Positions 36,101 to 48,100 of a stretch of 64,000 bases of DNA are shown here, in pieces. Source of the DNA: Siderastrea radians (Eukaryota > Cnidaria > Anthozoa > Scleractinia > Rhizangiidae); the NCBI GenBank assembly GCA_964017195.1, contig OZ024896.1:35333307-35397306 (forward strand), read 5' to 3'. Made by a program: the position numbers and the translations under genes. Positions within the stretch are counted from its first letter, which is position 1. Each line of letters starts with the position of its first letter. The notes under the pieces were generated by a model. It was not told the DNA's origin. It saw only the letters and a list, made by a program, of their open reading frames with translations, and did not search any database.

Positions 36101-39100
36101 TTCTAAAGGGTGTCCTCGTCAAGGATGTCCTTCTAAAGGATGTCCTTCTAAAAGATGTCCTTCTAAAGGATGTCCTCAGGATGTCCTTCTAAAGGATGTC
36201 CTCAGGATGTCCTTCTAAAGGATGTCCTTATAAAGGATGTCCATCTAAAGGATGTCCTTCTAAAGGATGTCCTTCTTAAGGATGTCCTTCTAAAGGATGT
36301 CCTTCTAAAGGATGTCCTTCTAAAAGATGTCCATCTAAAGGATGTCCTTCTAAAGGATGTCCTTCTAAAGGATGTCCTTCTAAAAGATGTCCATCTAAAG
36401 GATGTCCTTCTAAAGGATGTCCTTCTAAAGGATGTCCTCCTAAAGGATGTCCTTCTAAAGGATGTCCTTCTAAAAGATGTCCATCTAAAGGATGTCCTTC
36501 TAAAGGATGTCCTTCTAAAGGATGTCCTCCTAAAGGATGTCCTTCTAAAGGATTTCCTTCTAAAGGATGTCCTTCTAAAGGATGTCCTTCTAAAAGATGT
36601 CCATCTAAAGGATGTCCTTCTAAAGGATGTCCTTCTAAAGGATGTCCTCCTAAAGGATGTCCTTCTAAAGGATGTCCTTCTAAAAGATGTCCATCTAAAG
36701 GATGTCCTTCTAAAGGATGTCCTTCTAAAGGATGTCCTTCTAAAGGATGTCCATCTAAAGGATGTCCTTCTAAAGGATGTCCTTCTAAAAGATGTCTGTC
36801 TATAGAATGTCCTTCTGAAGGATGTCCTTCTAAAGGATGTACTTCTAAAGGATGTACTGGTAAAGGAGGTCCTGCTAAAGGATGTTCTTGTAAAGGATGT
36901 CCTTCTAAAGTATGTCATTCTAAAAGATGTACTGGTAAAGGATGTCCTTCGAAAGGATGTCCTCCTAAAGGCTGTCCTCCTAAAGGATGTCCTTCTAGAG
37001 GAGGTCCATCTAAAGGATGTCCTTCTAAAGGATGTGCTTCTAATGGAGGTACTTCTAAATGATGTACTTCTGAAGGATGTCCTTCTAAAGGATGTCCTCC
37101 TAAAGGATGTCCTTCTAAAGGATGTCCTTCTAAAGGATGTCCTTCTAAAGGATGTCCTTCTGAAGGATGTCCTTCTAAAGGATGTCCTTCTGAAGGATGT
37201 CCTTCTAAAGGATGTCATTGTGAAGGATGTAATGGTAAAGGATGTCCTGCTAAAGGATGTCCTTCTAAAGGACGTCCTCCTAAAGGATGTCCTTCTAAAG
37301 AATTTCCTCCTTAAGGATGTGCTTCTAAAGGATGTACTTCTAAAGGATGTAGTTCTGGAGGATGTACTTCTAAAGGATGTAGTTCTGGAGGATGTCCTTC
37401 TAAAGGATGTACTTCTAAAGGATGTAGTTCTGGAGGATGTCCTTCTAAAGGATGTACTTCTAAAGGATGTCCATCTTAAGGATGTCCATCTAAAGGATGT
37501 CCTTCTAAAGGATGTACTGCATAAAGGATGTAGTTCTAGAGGATGTTATTCTAAAGGATGTACTCCTTAAGGATGTACGCATAAAGGATGTCCTTTTAAA
37601 GGATGTACTTCTAAAGGATGTAATTCTTAAGGATGTACTTCTAGAGGATGTACTTTTGGAGTATGAAATTCTAAAGAATGTTGTTCTGGAGGATTTACTT
37701 CTAAATGATGTACTTCTGTAGAATGTACTCCTAAAGGATGAACTACTAAAGACAGTTGTCCCTCTAAAGGATGCTCCGGGGGCACATCCTCCAGGATCAC
37801 ATCCTCCAGGAAAACCTCCTCCAGGGGCACATCCTCCAGGATCACATCCTCCAGGAGCACATTCTCCTGGGTCACATTCTCCAGTATCACATCCCTCGGG
37901 ATCACATCCTCCAGGATTATGTCCTCCAGAGTCACTTCCTCCAGGATCACAGCTCTCAGTATCACATCCTCCAGGATCACATCTTCCAGGAGCACATCCT
38001 TTTGGATCATACCCATTAGGATCACACACTCCAGGAGCACATCCTCCAGGATCACAACCGTCAGGAGCACATCCTCCAGGATCACATCCTCCTGGATCAC
38101 AACCGTCAGGATCACATTCTCCAGGATCACAACCATCAGGATCACATCCTCCTGGATCACATCCTCCTGGATCACAACCGTCAGGATCACATTCTCCAGG
38201 ATCACACACTCCAGGAGCACATCCTCCAGGATCACAACCATCAGGATCACATTCTCCAGGATTACATTGTCCAGTCCTCCAGAAACACATCCTCCAGGAA
38301 CACATCCTTTAGGATCATATTCTCCAGGATCACACCCCTGCTTTAGGGTCACATACTCCATAATCACATCCTCCAGGAGTAAATCCTCCCAGATCACATC
38401 CTCCTGGATCACATCCTCCAGGATCTTATCCATCAGGATTACATTCTCCATGATCACATCCGTCAGGAGCACATCTTCCAGGAGCACAGAGTGCTTTCAG
38501 TCAGCTCCCGCCAGAGATCCGCGGGGTACTCTCTTGTGAATTGCCGGCTATATTTCTTGCATTAGTGTGCTTATGAACAGATTAAAAGGAGCTAGCAATT
38601 CACCTCAATTCAATGGTTAGTTACTATTGGAAAACTACTTAATATCTTTAGTACACACAAGTGATGATAAATTGATCATAGAGCGCTTTTCAAATGAGTG
38701 TCGTAAAACCAAAACCAAAGCAATTACCCCAGCCAATCACAACAAACACAAATTATCCGATGAACCAATCAGAACTCGAAGCAAGTACATGTTACCGGCG
38801 TCAAGTGCGGGAAAACGCGTGCGAGCACAAGCAAGTCGCGACTGATTGGTTTGAGTTTTACTCCTGATTGGTCGAGAAAGTGGCGCGAGATTTTTTAACC
38901 AATCACAGAGCGAAGTAAAGCAAAACCAAAGCAAAACACGAATTACTTTCGACACTCGATTGAAAACCGCTCTATACATAGGATTTTATCACTGACTCAT
39001 TAACTGTGCATTGTATCATGCAATAAAAAATTTTCCTAACAAAAATAATGAGTACTTTTGTCTCAGATCACGATCACTGGAAATAACTCTTTTGGCTTCC

Positions 39101-42100
39101 TGATTTCAAAAATTTTCTGGGGGGGGGGGGGGGGCATGCCCCCAGATCCCCCAAGAGGAAAAAGGGCCTTCAGCCCCTTTTGACAACTCCAGCAGGAGCT
39201 CACATTATGCAGCCACCTGCTTCAAATCTTGTTGAAATCACTGAGGACAGATTCCTGAACTATTGTGAAGGTACTGCTTTGTAGATTTCCTTTTGATGGT
39301 TGCTCTGTAAGATTCTATCTCCATACTCAGAAGTGAGAACTTACATTTTAACAGATTTAGAGTTAGATTCTTGTATAGCCTGCAAGTAGACTTGTTCATT
39401 AAGTTATTTCTGCAAGTAACTTGGCAGTGGACCCACAATTTGCAAGCAGGCGAGTGAAGTGAGTTGGCGAGAAGAATGGGGCAAGGAAAAGTAGTGTGCT
39501 TGCAGACTAACTTTGGTAGCTTTGGTAACTTCATGTGCTTACCTCTTGCGGAAATTGTAGAGTGCTAGACCAATCCAAACAGTGCCTAAGCTTATTACAG
39601 CATAAGACAGACCACCCTCTCTGTGACACAATGAGTCGTCAGTTAATTGAGTGCAGTTAATAGATGACTGAACAATAGCACCAGTTGAGGAATTCCAGCA
39701 AGTGTTTGGGCAGTAAAGGTTTGAGTACTCTGTAAAATAAAATAAAACAGCTGAATTTGTTGGAAAAATGATGTTGGGTAGAAAGCATACCGGTATGAAT
39801 TGTATGTTACAATCACCCTACACAACCTGTCTTTTAATGAACAATCCCTGTCTGTTAAGCAAAAAACCAAACAAGAACTTACCGTTGATAATACTACTGA
39901 CTGCATCAACAGTAAATGCTAGGGAGATGAACAAGGCAAAGATTTCTTCTGTAGACCTAAACAAAATAATGGGAAACAGAAAGGACTTATTTAATGCTTG
40001 AAATATTAACAGCATCAAACCCTTGAGTCATACAATTCAAAAAAGTCAATTGCTTCACATTTGTGCAGCTAAATGTACACATCTAACCTTCATCAAATTC
40101 AATTTGTTTGTAAAGTCCACCCTCAGATTGTTGTTGTTTTTTAAGGGGGGGGGGGGATTAAAGCACCAGATTGTGTGCAATACTGAGAACCTAAAATTTC
40201 CTCAACAACTGTCAAGGAACAAGAGATAAAAGTATAAGAGGAAAAACGCAGACGAAAAAAATCAAAGTTCACTTAAATCATCATTTCTCTCATGAGTAAC
40301 AAAACCATCCAGTGAAGATTGACAGTGACTTGTATTACAGGTTAATGCTCAAATCAAACTAAAGTTGCAAGAGATTTACCTTGTGGACCATTTCATAATC
40401 TGGGAAAGTCCAAACGTAGAATAAATTAAGATGAAGAAAGAATTCCACAAGCCCGTGCAACAATAAAATGCAAAGAAGTCCAAATCAAAGTCAACTGAGA
40501 TGTTGTAGATCACTAAAATAAAAGGAAAAAAGTATGAGAAAACTACAAATAGCAAATGATACGAATTAGAGATTTCTCAGGTTCTGGTAACTTAAAACAT
40601 ATTTCTAATATCTGTAAGTAAAACAAAATAAATTGGATCACAGAGAAACTGCTGAAAACATCAAGAGCATCAAAGCCAGGGTTTTAGGACTCTGCAATAT
40701 TCACAAGAGAGTAAGGCATCACAAGAAACTATTTAAGGGCTTCATGTTAAATACCTTTTATGTAAAGTGCTAATGGAGCTGTAGTAAGAAGTACAATCAA
40801 GGGCTGTCCTCCAAAGAAAGCAAACAGCATTCCTCCTATAGACTGTGATATGATTACTTTCTGTACGTCTACAAAAAAGGCAAGGGTATAACGACACATG
40901 TTTCATGGAGCAAAACTAATTTAGAGTCACAATGAACGCTGACATAACGCAAAAGTACATTTTGATTCCAAATTGTATAAATGGCTTGGATCTTAGAGTG
41001 TGAGTGGTCTCTCTGGTTTGAAAGTCTGGATAAGATTAGTCCTTATGCCTTCTACTGCTCAAAGGTAGTTCTCAAATTTCAGTCTGCAGATGAAAAGGGG
41101 TGATCATTCAAATGAAAGCTACTGAACAGTACTTTCTTGTGGTGCTGAATATTACACCGTACAAGGTGGTTCTAATTTTTGACTCTACGAAAGTGAAATC
41201 CTCAAGTTGACCAAACAAATGAAAGCTACCAAACAGTATTTTCCTTTGGTGCAGTTTATTACATTGTACAAGGTGGTTCTAACTTTTGAGTCTGTGTATG
41301 AAATCCTAAAGTTGACCAAAGAAATGAAAGCTCCCTAACAGTACACTCCTGTGGTACTGTTTGTTATGTTTATACAAGGTTGTTCTAACTTAAAGTGTGA
41401 CCACACAATTGATTGTTGTTGAGTGGCATTTTTCTCCATTTAAAATTGAAAAAAAAAAAGAGTTCACTTACCAATCTGTCCTTTTGTGTTTCTGCCGTTG
41501 AGGACACCAAAAGCTATGGATGGCAGAAGACAGGCAAAATACAAGAAAAGTGTAGTAGAAACCAACTTAGGAACGGTATGGCGACCCCTTATTCCTGTTG
41601 GAATTTGAGACATGAAGTTAATATCTTCAAACAAACCTTCAAGGAAAATTTAACAGTAGATTAATTAAAAACTATTATAAATAAAATATCTCTTGGAACA
41701 CAACAAGATTCTCATAAACAAACTTTGTGTGTCTCTTTTCAAACCAGTTGCATTTCAACCTGTAATCGAAATTTATCCTTTTAGTACAGCAAATGTTCTC
41801 CTGAACTTACCATCTTTAAAATCTGATAAATAATGTGGCCACCTTCTTCGGAAATCCCTTATGAGACCTCTCCCAAATGCACACAGTTCAGACTTCTGTC
41901 AAGTGATGATGAATGAGAACATTTATGTTAAGTGGCTTATTTCTGCAGAACAGAACTATACATGTACACATGTATCAATCCTGTTACTCTGAAAAAAATG
42001 CCATGTTGAAAGTTGGCAATGCTGAAAGTAAATAAGCAATTCTATAAACAGCGTTACAGCAAAGTGCTCCAAGAATTTTACATAGTTATTGTACAAAATA

Positions 42101-45100
42101 GGTGACTTACAAAGTGCAGCCCATTTCAAAACTGTTTTAGTAGTTAGATGATGTACTGGCAAATCTGTCTAGTCTTGGCAAACTTGCGTTTTTCACTCCA
42201 TCTTCCTCCAGGAATGAAAATTTTGCTATGAGGTGGACTCCTCTCAAAAACAGACAGGTTAGGTAAATGCCTGCCAGTCCTTTGACTGGTCTCCCTGTAA
42301 GACAGATACCTCTCAAAAACAGGTTTTTCTGTTAATTAGATGGACATGCACCTTTCTAAGATGCACATTTCCCTAAGATGGACACCTCTCTGAGATAGAC
42401 ACCTCTGATCTCTTAGATGGACCTTTCTGTCAGACAGGCATCTCTTTTGAAATGGACACCTGTAGGATGAAAAACTCTCTAAGATAGACACATCTTGAGA
42501 GAAAGACATCCATCTCTCTAAGATGGACACCTCTTAGGGTGAGAAATCTCGCTAAGATAGACATCTCTCAAAGAGAAACATCTCTTGAAGACAGTCACCT
42601 TTCAAAGAGAATGATATTGGAACCTTGCTTGCAGGCAATAAGACATTAACTTACAGTGATTTCAAGTACAGTATTTACTTGAATAAGCGCTGCGGTGCTT
42701 ATTTAATTTTTTGCGCCTCAAATGCTGTTTTAGAGTTCCTCTGTTTTAGTTATACGGAATTCCTCGAATAAGCACCACATTGGGACCACGGCGCTTATTC
42801 GGGGGCAGTGCTTATTAACTTTTTTGTCCCAAATGCAGCACTTATTCGAGGGTGCTGCTTATTCAGGGACAGCGCTTATTTGAGTAAATCAGTATGCAAC
42901 ATATAGATTTTTGGTTATTCATTTCACTTCCTACCTTTGGGTTATCTTTTTGATGAATAAAAGAGGATTTTGGGTGCAGTGTGGACTGTTTCTTAGCTGT
43001 CTTCTTCTTGGGTTGAATTTGAGAGGACAGCTGCTTTGTACGGTCAGATAACACTTTCTGTAAACAGGACAGTCACAAATTCAGTATCAAACATGTACAC
43101 TTCAGGCACACAGGCCCAGTGGCGTGGTCAGTAAAACATGTGAGCTGGACTTAAGAATGGATTCTCAATCAAAAGACTGGAAGGTTAAGGACCTGCTGGA
43201 GGAGGGGGGGGGGGGGGAGTTGGGGGTGTGCTGCTGGGACTCTGAGACCCTTACCCTGTTATTACCCGTTCAAAGATTCCCTATTCTAAACCAAACTGTC
43301 TGATTTCTATACCCTGTGCCAGACTAAACTGGCTGAGAAACCATACCTTAAGGCTAATTTACACGCGGCGATTTGTCAGCCCGATTTGTCGGACATGACA
43401 AATTGAGAAGCAAATCGGTTTATGTACAGTGCAAGCAATGCACATGCATTTTTTATAGTCAAAACATTTTTGGAAAACGTTTTGGTAGGTGATAACTAGT
43501 TAGTTTGTTTTCAGCTAATACCACAGATATGATTTGTTTTGCACCAATTCTTTTGCAGGTTGCATTTTTGTTCTTAAAATCGGGCCTGACACGCGAAAAT
43601 CTCTGAATCGGCTGACTTGTCAGATTGGAGTTGCGCACGCATCGGATCGCCATTCACACGTGCCAATTCGCTCCCCGATTTGTTGTGGCCGACAGATCGG
43701 CCCAACAAATCGCAGCGTGTAAATTAGCCTTTAATTCACAGCAGCACATACCCATATAGCATACATATATATAGGAATACCCCCCCCCCAAACAGCCCCA
43801 GAATAATCTGAGGCTAGTTTCAAACACATGTCATTTTCCCAGACAAGAAATTAGGACATCTCAGTTTCTCTCACTTGACTTGAGGGTCAGTGATTATATC
43901 TGTCACTGTCAAGTTGTTTTCTGACAGACGGAACTGTTAGAGATTGTCTCTCTCCATCCAGGCATATATTACTGGGCATTAAACTCAGTTTCATTCATTT
44001 GATTTGAGGGTCAGTGGTTTGAGTTATTATCTCTGTCACTGTATTGTTTTTTAGTTCGCAGTTGCTATTGCAACTGAGAACTATTGGGGCTGTCCTGGCG
44101 TAAATAGTCGTGTTTGTGTGTTAACTTTTTGGCAACAAGCCCACAAAGCCATTCAAAGTAGAATCCTTCGAGGTGTAATAGACAAGTTTTGAGGGACTCT
44201 TAACCAAGTTTTGCGCAGTCTCTATGAATGAAGAATTAATCGGAGTGTTTAGACCCTCGAAAATATCGTAGATTTTGACAACGCAGGAAGGAGTCAGAAG
44301 GAAAAGTTTACTCAGGAGCATCTTAGGACTCGCTGGTCTTCAGTTTAGGTTGACGTTTGTCAGCGGGTTAGGAACAGCTGGACGAGGAAAGAAATTGGTT
44401 GTTAAGTTTAGTTGCTGTCGAAAAGATTGCAAAGAAGTCTTTGTGTGTTGATGTTTCTGATCTACAAGCGCAAACATTTCTTTATGCATAAGTTGTCTGG
44501 GGGAGATAATTGGTCATAATTAATGAAGCCCACGAAAGGCGATTGTGTACGTTTGCATTTGGTACGGGTTTAAGTTATAAACTATCAAAAAAATCATCTA
44601 CACCTTACAGAGTTCGAGGACTTTATTGACAGCTTTCAGTTTGAGTTTTATGTGGTTTACTTTGAGCTGATATATAGTGTATGTTGCTCGGAATTATCGG
44701 CCAGTCAGGATTTTCCCCGTATGCGCGTATTCAATAAATTTTAAAAATATTCCACGCATCATTGCCAGAAGAGTCCTGACTCTTGCCCGTTATTGAGCTC
44801 TCCAGAATCGACCGTTATTGAAGTTTTCTTGGTTTCTGTATTTCATGCATGTCCGCAGTTTAGTTTCGTAGTTCCCACAGTTGAATGTATTCGTGGTTGA
44901 CATTGATCTGACGATTTACTCGTTATTCTGAACCTCCCAAATGATGTCTGTTCTTTGATGATAACCAGAAAGATTCGGCTTGAAATCCTTGTCATTAAGC
45001 TGCAAAAATGTTTTGTGTTTTCTCTCGCTTAGCCTTTTAGCTTTAGAACGATCATATTCGTGAGGTTTTCCTGACACAAAAGCTATTTAAATTTGATTCT

Positions 45101-48100
45101 CAGAATTCAATTAGTAGAATGTTTACATAGGTGTAATGTTGGCATGATTTCTGACACGAAAGTAAAATTTTGTCAACACAAGTTTTTAAATAAACTCAAA
45201 CAACTTATATACACGCAAAAACTAGCCGAACGTCTGTTTCTCTTTAATTATGTAAGTATTCTTCTACATTCATTCTGTTATTACAGAAAAAAAAAGATTT
45301 CCCAGACTTATGATAGCATATTTCTTTTCGAATGCCGGGCTACGTTTTCGTGGTTTCCCCGTTATTCTTTAATTTTGAGCTGCCTGTTACGCATTTAATG
45401 GTGACGCTCTCTATCATGCAACCAAATCCTGCTCCTGATAACACTGATATACACTGAACAACAAAGACAGCAGAGACAAAATAGTAGTAACATCTAAAAA
45501 ACAACTGCGAACTATCCGAACGGATCCGCTAGTTGAGACAAGAAATGTGTTCGAGATTGTCTCTCTCCATCCAGGGGTATAAAAGCTGGCACTGGACTAC
45601 ATTTAGGAAAACGGGACAAAATGTTGAGGGCCAGTACCCTGTAATGGGACAAGCATCACATCTAGACGGAAGTCGCTACATAAATGCTAGCAAAAATGAA
45701 AGAAATAAAGCCAGGATAAAACATGTTTTGTAAAGAAGAATTCCTTCCACTTAATTTTTTATTTAAAATATAAGCTTTTGGCTGCCAGTCTGCAAACCTT
45801 TAACAAATGAATTAACTAGAGCACCAAATTAAAAAATATATATTTACAGCAAAAAGTTACAGAAACTGAAAGAATGAAGATATTCAGTCAGAGATTAAAT
45901 GTTTGTTGTTGTTAAAGAATGGAAAATTGCTTACAGAAACTGGACATGAGGATGGAATCATTCACTGCAGCCATGCAGTCTAACAAGATCAGAACATACC
46001 TTGAACTGTTCCTCTGTTTCCACCTCAATAAGCAGCTGCCTTGTCTCTATATCAGACAGTACTGTTGCAAAGGTTCTCCCTTTCTCCAAAGAACTCTTTG
46101 TGCTTTTCTACAGGACAAAGGAACAAGCAAGCGATTTAACTTCTCCTAGGCATGCCACGTCATACAATTAAATACAAATTTGGTATACTATATAATATGG
46201 AATGACCTTTTAGTGGCATGAACAACTCGTAATCAGAACAGTAAATAAATATAAAACAAGTCACTCAGAAAGCTCTACAGCTCATGGCCCTGCAAGATGC
46301 AAGAACTTTGGAATGACTTTGAACACACATTCATCCACAGCTTGACCTGATCAAATATTGAGCACAATCTTGTTAAATTGGAAACATTTCAAACCAACAG
46401 GAAAACATTTGGCCCTTTGTTATGGTGCATAGACTTCACTGATACCCATGCCAGTCTCTATTATTGCAATTGACCTCAAGACAAAATAATATTCTCCTCT
46501 GGAGCTCTCCCACTGACTAGAAGCAATAAGTACCTAATACATGCTTACAGTTTTACTAGGAGCAAGAACCAGAACCACCAAATGAGTTTCCTCTAGCGTC
46601 CTTCCCAAGTTGACAGGATGCTTTAACTGAGCAATGGCTACATGACTCTGCTGCACTGATGGATGTTCCCCTCTACAACATCAAGTAAAACAGGTTAATT
46701 CAGCAAGTTTTTTATAAAGCCGCGGCTACAAGAGCACTTTTTGGCTTGCAATGGTGATGCGAATTTTTTTGAAAAATTTTGCATCGCCAGTGCACGTGGC
46801 CGCTACAACTGGCAACAAATTTTGAGGAAGTCCGTGATTGTGTTGCAAAAAATTCAACTCATTGAATTTCTCACAATTTTTTCCTGTGATTTTCCCAGCT
46901 GTCACTGCACCTGTGCCAGATGGCTACACATGTGATTTTCATGGTGCTGGCGATGCGACAATTAAAAAAAATTGCATCACCATCGCAAGCAAAAAATCGC
47001 TCGTGTAGCTGCAGCTTAAGCCCATTTGTTGGTCCAGAAAATTTCCCTACCCCCTCCCCACAGGAGGTTTCAGTTAAGTTAAGTTTTTTTTTTCAATTTT
47101 GCTTCATACTTTCCAAAAAAATAATTGCCTTTTGGGACCCCCTCCCCTTGGAATTTTCAGTGACATGGTGACGTGGGTGGGTATTTTGCATAGAAAACAT
47201 AGCTTTGTGCATGGTAACTCACTGAGATACTATAATTTACCAAGCAAGGCATTGGAATGAAAATGGGGAAGAAAATATTGAGACATCTAGAAACAACCAA
47301 AACGTTTCTTAGGGAATTACCAATTGAATTAATAGAAAATTGAGAGATTCAAGATGTAATGTGCAACTCTTGCACTTAATTCACCACCAACAGAAAAAGA
47401 AACAGGAAGCAAAAATAAATCAAGACAAATGAATCTGACTAGAGCATTTTTAAGTGACTTACAAAGCAATAAGCCAATTCTGAGTTTCTTCCCATCCTCC
47501 TCCTTCAGATATTTCAGTCCCTTGGATTATTTGTGAAAGGCAGTGAACTAGAAGGAGAACAACAAAGCCCTTTTTAGAGTAATTGAAGGGGTGTGTGGAA
47601 TAAGGCCCTAAGTGACTCCTGATCTAAAGTCAAATTCTCCCTTTGATTTACAAACATACACAAGGAAAACTGGAAGGAGAATTAAACAGTTCATCAGAAG
47701 TCACTTGGGGCTTTATCCCAGGCACCCCTTCAATTCTGACAAGTGAAAAGACATCAAAATGGCAAAAAGAGGGAAATGAAATGCCCATGAATGACAAGAC
47801 TGCTGCAACAAAATAACAACAGCAAAAGAAGCAACATAACTGGTATTAAGAAATATGAGAACATCATTAAATTAAAAGAAAAGGATAGTGTTGTTTAAAT
47901 AGTGTTAAACCTACCTGTGTTAAGGTATCATGGTACCCCAAAATTGACCATGTTTTCGAAAAATACACTTCTGTCATTTTCAGATAGATATTATTCAAAC
48001 CTCTCTTTTAGAAAAAGTTTCAGAAAAAAAGATTGTTTCTACGCAAAGTTATGGACGAAAAAAGATTTGTGGCATTAATTTTCTCTAATCATGTGTTGAC

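Noticed and set aside
36202..37218. 338-codon minus-strand frame rich in RRTSF repeats, and similar long frames on both strands at 35718-38539
   Set aside because: A 15-bp repeat without stops keeps frames open on both strands; several frames overlap in the same DNA, there is no non-repeat start or end domain, and the block lies inside an SLC4A11 intron.
35755..38486. CRISPR-like regular repeats
   Set aside because: Units are contiguous with no unique spacers and the genome is clearly eukaryotic; this is a minisatellite.
44040..45530. Possible 1.5-kb element with tagttcgcagttg ends and similar text (gagattgtctctctccatcc) outside both ends
   Set aside because: Only about 13 bases of inverted match and no clean target duplication; not enough to define boundaries.
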